From a candidate division Zixibacteria bacterium SM23_81 (lineage in GTDB: Bacteria > SM23-81), in the NCBI GenBank assembly GCA_001304015.1, contig LJUY01000071.1:1-10719 (forward strand): DNA of 10,719 nucleotides, in the 5' to 3' direction. Within the stretch, counting starts at the first letter, position 1; each line of letters begins with the position of its first letter. Shown piece after piece: positions 1-5,765 of this stretch. A model generated the notes under the pieces. That model was not told the origin of the DNA, searched no databases, and saw nothing but the letters and a program-made list of their open reading frames with translations. The position numbers and the translations under genes were made by a program.

Positions 1-420
1 CTCATGATCCGCTTTGCTCGCTGCTGTCAGCCCATTCCAGGGGATCACATCGTGGGATACGTGACCCGGGGGCGGGGCATCTCAGTGCATCGGGCCAGCT
101 GTCCCAACAGCAAGCGTCTGATGGAGAATCCCGAACGCCGGGTGCAGGTGGAATGGGATACGGAGAGGGGGCAATCTTTCCCGGTGCGCATCGAGGTGGT
201 TGGGGAGCGAAAGGTGGATTTGCTCAGCAACGTGACCAGGGTTGTCTCGGACCTCGGCGCTGAGGTGCGCGGTGCCTCGGTTCAAATTGAGGGAGCGGCC
301 TTTTTTGGAAGATTTCTCATAGCGGTACGAGATCTGCAGCATCTCCGCAGGACCATGGACAAAATTCAGCGTGTGCAGGGGATTGAGCGAGTCAGCCGTT
401 TGACCAGAGGGCGTGTCTGA
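1..420 (+). CDS. RelA/SpoT-family (p)ppGpp synthetase/hydrolase, C-terminal fragment
   Basis: The reading frame is open at the left window edge, so only the last ~139 residues of a long RSH protein are visible; the catalytic hydrolase, synthetase and TGS domains lie outside. The visible start has the conserved-cysteine (RIS/zinc-finger-like) region: an RFARCCQPIPGD motif followed by GYVTRGRGISVHRASCPN, a hallmark of the RelA/SpoT C-terminal half. Residues ~60-139 form the C-terminal ACT domain (VRIEVVGERKVDLLSNVTRVV). In this family these domains sense ribosome or regulatory state and control (p)ppGpp synthesis and hydrolysis in the cytoplasm. RelA and SpoT/Rel cannot be told apart from this part alone. 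The ATG at position 4 is an internal Met, not a start. The TGA stop lies 3 bp from the stop of the convergent GH57 gene. Confidence 0.93.
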   Translation, partial: LMIRFARCCQPIPGDHIVGYVTRGRGISVHRASCPNSKRLMENPERRVQVEWDTERGQSFPVRIEVVGERKVDLLSNVTRVVSDLGAEVRGASVQIEGAAFFGRFLIAVRDLQHLRRTMDKIQRVQGIERVSRLTRGRV

Positions 421-423
421 GGG

Positions 424-2181
424 CTACCCTGGCCTTGAGCCTGATGGGGTGATTTCTGGGGACAGGAACCACTCCAGCTTCAGAAAAGGAAAGAGATTAT
501 CTCTACGATGACACTCTCCCAGGAAATTCCATTCACCAGGATCGACATGCTCTCCGCGGCCATATTTCTCTGCCATGTCCGCTAAACGCTGAAAGGATTG
601 GTGATGCTCCACGAGTCGCAATTCGGCATAATCCCGGGCCGACCATGTGCTGATGAGAAACTGCCAATCGGAAGCCTCCAGCAGAAGGATCTCCCGAGCC
701 GCCTGGGTGAGGATATCCTGGAGGTTACGGTCCATACTCTGACCGAACTCCTTAAGAAGTGCTGCCAATCGCACCTCGTCCTCGTAAATATGCTTCCAGG
801 TCCACTCCGTCCACTCGTTGAGCCAGATATAGTGGTACCCTCCCTTGCCCCATGATCCCTCCGGCAAGGAAATGACCTTCACAGGGTGCACCTCGTCCAA
901 AAAGCGAGCGCATGTGGTCAGTTCTAGCTCTGGATCCCGATCTATTTTGTCCAAGACCTGTCTGAGCCACTGAGGTCCTTCAAACCACCAATGCCCAAAT
1001 AGCTCGGCATCAAAGGGAGCGCAGAGAATGCCCTTTTTACCTGTCTGCTGGTGGTGCTCCCGCAGAATGCCCTTTACCAGATCCACAAAGTGCTGGGCAT
1101 TTTCCGGGAGACGTTGTGCGGCTTTGTCTGGATCATACTCATCTTTCTCGGCCAGATCGCTCTTGGCACTCGTTACCCTCCAGTAACGGTGCCCGCCGGG
1201 ATAGTGCTTTTTGTGGAAGTCCAGGTACCAACCGTCACCCGGATAGCCATGTTCTCCGCTCCAAACCTGCAGGCCGGTGCTTGGATCCCGGGTAAAAACT
1301 GCCACCGGCCGTTTTCCCTCAACGGGATTGCCCACTAAATAAACCTCTCGTGGAGACTTCTCTCGATCCTCGGGCTTTTCTCGATATTGGCTTTCAAACT
1401 GGCTCCATAGGCGGCGCAGGGCTTCGAATCGGTCGATATACACGCCAACAGCTTTGCCTCCACTGAGCAAGGCTGCGTCCGCGATAAAGTACTCCAGTCC
1501 GTTCTCGGCCAAAATTTCCTCCACCCCGCGTCTGGGAGCACGTTTGGCCAGGACTGATGTTTCCACTGGAGGGGACCACTTATAGGCCGGACGGTAGGCA
1601 CATTCCGGGAGCCAGATGCCTCGAGGTGGACGCTGGAAATGGTGTCGATAGCTCTCCACACCGACGCGAACCTGAGCTCTCACGCTGTCGTCCAGACCCA
1701 GCAAGGGCAGATATCCGTGTGTGGCCGCACAAGTGATGATTTCCAAATAGCCTTCATCTTGGAGACGTCTGAAGACTTCGATGATATCTCGACCATATCG
1801 ATTTTCGAAGTTTTCCTTCACCTGGCGGTAATGATCCCGCCATCGCAGAGCCATCTGGGAGAGATGAGCTCGATCCCATTGGCGAAAGGTCTGCTGGTCC
1901 GCCTCAGCGGCCAGAATCTTACGGTCTAAGTATTCGCTGAATTCCGCTTTGAAATTCTGGTCAGCGAGTTGTTCGCAGAGTACAGGAGATAGGCCTAGGG
2001 TCAATCGGGGAGACCGGTCCGCTTCGATCAGCTCTGTGAGCACATCCAAGAGGGGAACGTAAGTCTCGGCCGCCGCTTCATTGAGCCAGTCCATTCCATG
2101 GGGCCAACGACCGTGAGCCATGACATAGGGCAGATGGGCGTGCAGCACGAAGGTGAAACTGCCCAGTGGCTTTGCACTCAT
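424..2181 (-). CDS. GH57 family 1,4-alpha-glucan branching enzyme (DUF1957 type)
   Basis: 585-residue glycoside hydrolase family 57 protein of the branching-enzyme subgroup. It would cut alpha-1,4-glucan and re-join the piece as an alpha-1,6 branch during glycogen synthesis in the cytoplasm. Visible family motifs, in order: HAHLPY (H14, H16); ATHGYLPLL near 153-161; WLPECAY with probable nucleophile E193; APFDAELFGHWWFEGP with probable acid/base D391; and the late GSWGKGGYHYIWLNEWTEWTW and SDWQF segments typical of this subgroup. The length fits bacterial GH57 branching enzymes (about 520-600). The ATG is preceded by an AAAGGG ribosome binding site about 6 nt upstream. It is the last gene of the minus-strand cluster, separated by 120 bp from the preceding gene. 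No signal peptide is seen. An alpha-amylase or 4-alpha-glucanotransferase activity is the alternative, but the motif set and the C-terminal helical part favour branching enzyme. Confidence 0.9.
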   Translation of the reverse strand: MSAKPLGSFTFVLHAHLPYVMAHGRWPHGMDWLNEAAAETYVPLLDVLTELIEADRSPRLTLGLSPVLCEQLADQNFKAEFSEYLDRKILAAEADQQTFRQWDRAHLSQMALRWRDHYRQVKENFENRYGRDIIEVFRRLQDEGYLEIITCAATHGYLPLLGLDDSVRAQVRVGVESYRHHFQRPPRGIWLPECAYRPAYKWSPPVETSVLAKRAPRRGVEEILAENGLEYFIADAALLSGGKAVGVYIDRFEALRRLWSQFESQYREKPEDREKSPREVYLVGNPVEGKRPVAVFTRDPSTGLQVWSGEHGYPGDGWYLDFHKKHYPGGHRYWRVTSAKSDLAEKDEYDPDKAAQRLPENAQHFVDLVKGILREHHQQTGKKGILCAPFDAELFGHWWFEGPQWLRQVLDKIDRDPELELTTCARFLDEVHPVKVISLPEGSWGKGGYHYIWLNEWTEWTWKHIYEDEVRLAALLKEFGQSMDRNLQDILTQAAREILLLEASDWQFLISTWSARDYAELRLVEHHQSFQRLADMAEKYGRGEHVDPGEWNFLGECHRRDNLFPFLKLEWFLSPEITPSGSRPG

Positions 2182-2240
2182 GATAATCCCTTTCTAATCA
2201 ATGAGTTGAACCATGGTGGGGATCGCCAAAGGTGTAATAA

Positions 2241-2261
2241 GGCTGATGGTGACCATCGGCC
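2241..2261. promoter_or_regulatory. Near-perfect dyad upstream of the GH57 gene
   Basis: Two 10-bp arms, GGCTGATGGT and ACCATCGGCC, are complementary at 9 of 10 positions around a single central base. The loop is too small for a good RNA hairpin over its full length, so a protein operator is at least as likely. It sits in the 120-bp gap between the 193-residue gene and the GH57 gene, about 60 bp upstream of the GH57 start. I see no convincing promoter next to it. Function is inferred from symmetry and position only. Confidence 0.35.
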
Positions 2262-2301
2262 TCGACAGTTCTCACCTAGAGCAACCTCACTCAGTAAACG
2301 A

Positions 2302-2883
2302 TCATCGAGTGAATCGTGAGTCCATCTTCATGAAAGCGGCGATCTCCTCCTCGTTCAGCGGAACAAAACCCTCGGCCAAAAAGGGAAAGGGACCCTCCAG
2401 CCCGGCCTTCTCCTGCTCCTTGGCCCATGAGGAGAAAGCCAGCTCCAAAAGTAACCCCTTTTCTCCGCCGGCTTCCAACCAGCGGAAGCTGAACGAGTCG
2501 ATGGCCATGAATCGCAGCCCCTGAATGGCCTCTTGGAATGAGGGGGAAAAATTTGGGGCTACCAGAATGAGCCTGGGATAAAGGACTAGATTGGCCTGCC
2601 TGTCGGCTACGACATCAGCTATTTGGTGGCGGTTTCGCCAAAGCCAGCTCACGTGAGCCAGCCCCTCCACCAGCAGCTGGTCCGCTTGCCGGGGCGACAC
2701 ATCTATGACCACCAGACGACGCTGAACATCCACGCCCAGCAGATCCATGGGCCCGAACTTTCCACCGCCGTCATGCTGATCCAAGATCTTTAAACCCTGC
2801 TCCAGAGCCGCACAATGCTCGGCCACAAGCTTGGCCAGCTCCTCTCTGTTTTTCAAAGGCAAATGGGTAAACACCAAGGTCAC
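2302..2883 (-). CDS. Hypothetical protein resembling a degenerate PD-(D/E)XK nuclease fold
   Basis: 193 residues, no signal peptide or membrane segment. I do not recognise a named family with certainty. Residues ~20-85 follow the layout of NucS/DUF91-like PD-(D/E)XK domains: an early helix with E28, then GPMDLLGVD (D47), then a hydrophobic strand VVIDVSP, then a helix and HVSWLWRN. In active enzymes the strand carries E/D-x-K; here it reads D61-V62-S63, so the catalytic lysine is replaced. The protein would therefore be non-catalytic or use another residue. A second strand/helix region follows (VLYPRLILVAPNFSPSFQEAI), and the tail has LNEEEIAAFMKMD. The start is GTG at 2881-2883, sharing a GTGA overlap with the upstream stop, which indicates translational coupling to the MinD/FlhG-like gene. 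The fold assignment is by eye. Confidence 0.72.
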   Translation of the reverse strand: MTLVFTHLPLKNREELAKLVAEHCAALEQGLKILDQHDGGGKFGPMDLLGVDVQRRLVVIDVSPRQADQLLVEGLAHVSWLWRNRHQIADVVADRQANLVLYPRLILVAPNFSPSFQEAIQGLRFMAIDSFSFRWLEAGGEKGLLLELAFSSWAKEQEKAGLEGPFPFLAEGFVPLNEEEIAAFMKMDSRFTR

Positions 2884-3833
2884 GGACGATCCTCCAACGC
2901 TTGAAAGAGAGAGGCGAAAAAGGAACTGCTACCGGTCTGGGCTCCGGTCTCCTCCTGAGCCATGATTCTCTCAGCGATAAGGCTAAGACACGTCGCTGCC
3001 TTGCTCCTTATGGAGGAGAGTGCCAGAGGTTTTCGTTGCGAGATTGATTTGACGATGTTCAGGTCAGCGAACAGGAAGCCCAGGTTGGTGATGTCGGAGT
3101 TCAAAAACTTCCGAACTACCTGAGTCATCCTGTTGGTGACGGCCTCGGCCTCGGCCACCATCCTGATATTATAGGCCACCATCCCGACCAGGGCGTTGGG
3201 CCTCAGGCCCAGGATTCTCTTAATGGCTGCGTAAGCATCGATCATGCCCAGATGATCTGAGGGAACCAGAACCACGATCTGATGTGCCATCTGCAAAATC
3301 AATCGAGAGTTGGAGTTAAGGCTTGCGGAGACGTCCACCAGCATCACCTGAGCGTCGGCTTCGAAGGCCATTAGCCTGGCAAGAAGTCGACGGCGGATTG
3401 TCTCCGGAAGGGCCGAGAGCTTGGAGAAATCGATATCCAGGCATAAAAGCCGCGATCCATATGGTCCCTGAAGAACGACCTGGCTTTCCTGGGCATTTTC
3501 CTGAGCCATAGCCCAGTACGCCATCGACTCACCCGGTCGTAATCCCCACAAGAAGGGCTGATCGGGGAAGTTGAGGTCAGCATCAAGAACCCTGACCTGA
3601 TGACCTCGCCGGGCCAGTTCGATGGCCAAGTTGCTCACCAGGAATGATTTCTCTAGGCTCCTGTGGTCACCAGTAACGGCCACCACTCTGGGGAAGTGAT
3701 GCTCAGTGTTCTTTTTAACTGGCGGGGAGGGCGCAGGTAGTTCTTGGGAAGATGTTCGCTGTTTCTCATCAGTGGAAAGGAATAGATGGGAGATATCCTC
3801 CAGACCCTTACCCAATCTTTTATGATTTTTCAC
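2880..3833 (-). CDS. MinD/FlhG-like P-loop ATPase homologue with degenerate Walker A
   Basis: 317 residues from a GTG start at 3831-3833, overlapping the end of the ParA-CBM48 gene by 14 bp. The frame stays open upstream to 4244, but that extension is antiprotein-like and lies wholly over the CBM48 coding sequence, so I reject it. Residues 1-20 are a basic motif (KRLGKGLEDISHLFLS); 21-46 are a Pro/Ser-rich linker; 47-290 are a SIMIBI ATPase domain. The Walker A' strand VRVLDADLNFPD (D84, D86), the switch-like LVDVSASL (D167) and the C-terminal part (EAEAVTNRMTQVVRKFL ... LGFLFADLNIVKSISQR) look like FlhG/MinD. The Walker A loop, however, reads DHRSLEKS (56-63) where GKGGVGKT is expected, keeping only the final Lys-Ser. 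It probably binds nucleotide weakly or not at all and may be a partner or adaptor of the neighbouring ParA. No flagellar genes are nearby. Confidence 0.85.
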   Translation of the reverse strand: MKNHKRLGKGLEDISHLFLSTDEKQRTSSQELPAPSPPVKKNTEHHFPRVVAVTGDHRSLEKSFLVSNLAIELARRGHQVRVLDADLNFPDQPFLWGLRPGESMAYWAMAQENAQESQVVLQGPYGSRLLCLDIDFSKLSALPETIRRRLLARLMAFEADAQVMLVDVSASLNSNSRLILQMAHQIVVLVPSDHLGMIDAYAAIKRILGLRPNALVGMVAYNIRMVAEAEAVTNRMTQVVRKFLNSDITNLGFLFADLNIVKSISQRKPLALSSIRSKAATCLSLIAERIMAQEETGAQTGSSSFFASLFQALEDRP

Positions 3834-4938
3834 CTCGCCGTGTCTCTTTCCGCTGACGGTACTTGATGACCGAGTTCCAGCCCCCAAAGGGACTCTCCGT
3901 CTTATTGGGATTTTTAGGATCCTCCAGCCACTGGCCGTCCACCACGAAGCGGTACTGGTAGGTTCCCGGCTCCAGAGGCAGCACTTTTGACCAGACACCC
4001 TGGCCTTCGGTGTCCAGCAGGACTCCCTTATTGGGATTCCAGTTGTTGAAGTCCCCGGCCACCTGCACGTTCTTGGCTCCCAGGGCTTTGATGCTGAACT
4101 TGATGCCGTTCTTGACCGTCTGTGGTCCCAGAGGAGTGGTGATAGTAGGCTCAGGTCTGTCCCCGTAAGCCCTGGTTTTCGATAGGGAGTGCACCTCTTT
4201 GGCAAGGGCAGCGTAGTCCCGGTAGCCGCTGCTGCGACGGTCATACTGGCAGATAGGCTGGCCGAAGCCGGTGGCCTCCTTAAGGCGAACGTTTATGTGG
4301 ATGATGGTCTTGAAAAGGTTCTTGCCGAAGTATTTACGGAGCTCACCGAAGACCTCACCAGCGATTCTGGTACGGCGATCATAGAGGGTGGCCAGAGCAT
4401 GTACGTGTTTTTTCTGATCGAACCGGTCTTCTACTAGCTTGATGGTCTCGCTGAGCTTGCCCAGGCCATGCAGGGCAAAAAAGCTGGCCTCCACGGGAAC
4501 GATCAGTTCACGGGATGCTCTGAGGGCATTGAAGGTGAGCAGGCCTAAGCTGGGTGGACAGTCGACGATGATATAGTCATAGAAATTGGGCATTTCCGCC
4601 AAAGCGTTTAACAGGCGGTCCTCCCGGCCTGGTTGTCCAGCCAGTTCCTGCTCCACTGCGCTGAGGATGATTCCTGAGGGCGCCAGATCAAGATATTTGT
4701 CCACTCCGATGATAACATCTTTCATCCCCGTATCCCAGTGGCTTTCGGAGAGGACGTGGTACATGTTTTTCTCCAGTTCCTCGGGCTTAACGTTGAAGCC
4801 CAGGGAGGCATGGCCCTGAGGGTCCAGGTCCACAAGGAGGACCTTTTTCTTGCTCTCTGCCATGCAAGCGGACAAATTGATGGCCGTAACGGTCTTAGCA
4901 CAGCCTCCCTTATGATTGACCACAGCGATGGTTCGCAT
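3820..4938 (-). CDS. ParA/Soj-type ATPase fused to a C-terminal glycogen-binding CBM48 domain
   Basis: 372 residues. Residues 1-255 are a full ParA ATPase: deviant Walker A KGGCAKT (10-16, with signature Lys10 and catalytic Lys15), Walker A' LVDLDPQG (D37, D39), Walker B DYIIVDCPPSLG (D126). ParA proteins dimerise on ATP, bind DNA non-specifically and move or space cargo such as plasmids, chromosome origins or protein compartments. Residues ~275-360 are a CBM48/AMPK-beta-type carbohydrate-binding module: VQVAGDFNNWNP (W300), GTYQYRFVVDGQWLEDP (W337), then NPNK and the closing FGGWNSVI. Such modules bind glycogen or starch. A ~20-residue linker joins the two. ATG at 4936-4938 has a strong GGGGGA Shine-Dalgarno. 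No ParB gene is in the window. The Walker A glycine before Lys15 is Ala, a variant that may still be active. Domain calls are firm; the combined role is inferred. Confidence 0.93.
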   Translation of the reverse strand: MRTIAVVNHKGGCAKTVTAINLSACMAESKKKVLLVDLDPQGHASLGFNVKPEELEKNMYHVLSESHWDTGMKDVIIGVDKYLDLAPSGIILSAVEQELAGQPGREDRLLNALAEMPNFYDYIIVDCPPSLGLLTFNALRASRELIVPVEASFFALHGLGKLSETIKLVEDRFDQKKHVHALATLYDRRTRIAGEVFGELRKYFGKNLFKTIIHINVRLKEATGFGQPICQYDRRSSGYRDYAALAKEVHSLSKTRAYGDRPEPTITTPLGPQTVKNGIKFSIKALGAKNVQVAGDFNNWNPNKGVLLDTEGQGVWSKVLPLEPGTYQYRFVVDGQWLEDPKNPNKTESPFGGWNSVIKYRQRKETRRGEKS

Positions 4939-4976
4939 GGCTCCCCCTTTGAGAAAGATGAAGCACCGGGCATAAT

Positions 4977-4995
4977 ACCAGTCAACATGACTGGT
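4977..4995. promoter_or_regulatory. Inverted repeat between the DUF3467 and parA-like genes
   Basis: Perfect 7-bp arms ACCAGTC and GACTGGT around a 5-base loop, lying directly after the stop codon of the DUF3467 gene on the minus strand. There is no T-run after it on that strand, so it is not an intrinsic terminator. It could be an operator, or an mRNA stem that protects or sets the ratio of the two cistrons. The call rests on symmetry and position alone. Confidence 0.35.
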
Positions 4996-5322
4996 CTACT
5001 GTAATTTCTCTCCGGAGCCTTCGGGGCGTGCGGTCTGGAAGCCTATCTCCTGGCCCTTATGTCCCATAAGCTTGATGTTTCCGAATCGTTCCTCAAACTT
5101 CTTGATATTTTCCTGCAGAGCGTTGAGGAGCATCTTGATGTTCTGAGGGGTCATGACGATGCGCGCGTAGACCTTGGTCTTCTTGACACCTGGCATGACT
5201 CGGGCGAAATCGATGAAGAACTCTGAAGGGGAGTGACTGATCAGAGCCAGGTTAGAGTAAATCCCCTCAGATTCTTTCTCGCCTAGCTCCAGGGAAATCT
5301 GGTGGGGTGGTTTTTCGGGCAT
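4996..5322 (-). CDS. DUF3467 family protein
   Basis: 108 residues from the ATG at 5320-5322. This start has a GGAGAGG ribosome binding site at ideal spacing, so I prefer it to the TTG four codons upstream, which lies inside that site. The sequence matches the DUF3467 family pattern: IYSNLALISHSPSEFFIDFARVMPGVKKTKVYARIVMTPQNIKMLLNALQENIKKFEERFG, here read as segments of a single ~65-residue domain. DUF3467 proteins are small, cytosolic, widespread and of unknown function. The tail after residue ~85 is short and polar. It is the first gene of the minus-strand cluster, 57 bp upstream of the ParA-CBM48 gene, and has its own candidate promoter at 5373-5401. Co-transcription with the ParA fusion suggests a shared role, but nothing in the sequence shows what it is. 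Confidence 0.9.
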   Translation of the reverse strand: MPEKPPHQISLELGEKESEGIYSNLALISHSPSEFFIDFARVMPGVKKTKVYARIVMTPQNIKMLLNALQENIKKFEERFGNIKLMGHKGQEIGFQTARPEGSGEKLQ

Positions 5323-5372
5323 AATCCTCTCCAACTATGATACGACCCATTATGTTGTATTCGACGTCGGTT

Positions 5373-5401
5373 AAAGTAAGACCAATGTCGCCAAAAGTCA
5401 A
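5373..5401 (-). promoter_or_regulatory. Candidate sigma-70 promoter for the DUF3467-parA-GH57 cluster
   Basis: Read on the minus strand, TTGACT (5401-5396) is followed by a 17-base spacer and TACTTT (5378-5373). The -35 is 5/6 to consensus; the -10 is weak (3/6). Transcription would start near 5366, giving a leader of about 44 nt before the DUF3467 ATG. The 8-bp palindrome CGACGTCG (5362-5369) overlaps the expected start site and could be a repressor site. Confidence 0.45.
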
Positions 5402-5537
5402 GAGATTTAAAATTGTGGGGGAAAAAATTGCGGCAAACTCCCTGCTGTGAAGAAGGCCCTGACTGCGGCTAAAAAGAGAGGATGCGGTCAAGAGGTTCAA
5501 TGATCCTTGTGGCCCCAAAAAGTGGGTATATTTTCTC

Positions 5538-5566
5538 TTGACACCGGTGTGGAATCTTTTTATATT
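5538..5566 (+). promoter_or_regulatory. Sigma-70 promoter of the riboflavin operon
   Basis: A perfect -35 TTGACA (5538-5543), a 17-base spacer and -10 TATATT (5561-5566, 5/6 to consensus). The predicted start is near 5573, exactly where the first paired base of the FMN aptamer lies. A promoter that places the riboswitch at the very 5' end of the transcript is the expected arrangement. Confidence 0.85.
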
Positions 5567-5572
5567 TTTGTA

Positions 5573-5700
5573 ACCTTCGGGGCGAGGTGGAATTCCTCGA
5601 CCGGCGGTAAGAGCCCGCTAGCCTCAGCACGCCGGCAGAGTGTGCTGGCAGAGCCGGTGAAATTCCGGCGCCGACGGCAATAGTCCGGATGGGAGAAGGT
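5573..5700 (+). promoter_or_regulatory. FMN riboswitch (RFN element)
   Basis: All parts of the conserved RFN aptamer are visible. P1 closes ACCTTC (5573-5578) with GAAGGT (5695-5700). P2 is CGAGG (5583-5587) with CCTCG (5595-5599). The conserved CCGGCGGTAAGAGCCCGC core follows. A variable stem is CAGCAC (5625-5630) with GTGCTG (5642-5647). The next stem is GCCGG (5653-5657) with CCGGC (5665-5669), enclosing the TGAAATT loop. The signature CCGACGGCAATAGTCCGGAT and GGGAGAAGG end the element. In known cases FMN binding represses riboflavin synthesis genes by premature termination or by hiding the ribosome binding site. It sits directly upstream of ribD, as expected. Confidence 0.97.
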
Positions 5701-5731
5701 GAGGTAGAGGAGCAAAGTCTCTCTACGCGAG

Positions 5732-5756
5732 GCCCCGGAGGATAATTCTTCGGGGC
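5732..5756 (+). terminator. Attenuator hairpin of the rib leader
   Basis: An 11-bp stem (5732-5742 with 5746-5756; six strong pairs GCCCCG/CGGGGC at the base and three G-U pairs higher up) with a 3-nt loop, followed by ATTTTC. The T-run is short, so termination may be incomplete. The GGAGG at 5737-5741 lies inside the stem, so ribosome access could also be affected, though it is 24 nt from the nearest ribD start. The 5' arm can alternatively pair with TTCGGGGC at 5576-5583 in the aptamer, which gives a plausible antiterminator when FMN is absent. The choice between the two structures is inferred. Confidence 0.72.
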
Positions 5757-5765
5757 ATTTTCACA

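Larger units (their letters stand above)
5323..5765. other. Divergent intergenic regulatory region
   Basis: 443 bases without a protein gene between the left-going DUF3467 cluster and the right-going riboflavin operon. From left to right it holds the leader and candidate promoter of the DUF3467 gene, about 136 bases (5402-5537) in which I recognise nothing, then the strong rib promoter, the FMN riboswitch and the attenuator hairpin. The open frame on the minus strand across 5267-5518 is not credible as a gene: it has no ribosome binding site and overlaps the DUF3467 gene and its promoter. Confidence 0.8.

Noticed and set aside
598-1929. Several plus-strand frames of 85-96 codons within the GH57 gene
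   Set aside because: They are out-of-frame shadows of a continuous GH57 coding sequence with all catalytic motifs on the other strand.
3834-4244. N-terminal extension of the MinD-like frame (137 codons) overlapping the CBM48 region
   Set aside because: The translation is rich in Ser, Arg, Thr and Pro with no domain character, and lies antiphase over a clearly coding CBM48 domain. The real start is the GTG at 3831-3833, just before the conserved-looking N-terminal motif.
3820-4938. Plasmid or chromosome partition locus (parAB)
   Set aside because: No ParB-like protein or parS-like repeats are visible, and the C-terminal glycogen-binding module points away from DNA partition as the main role.
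5267-5518. 83-codon minus-strand frame in the divergent region
   Set aside because: It overlaps the DUF3467 start and its candidate promoter, has no ribosome binding site and no recognisable motifs.
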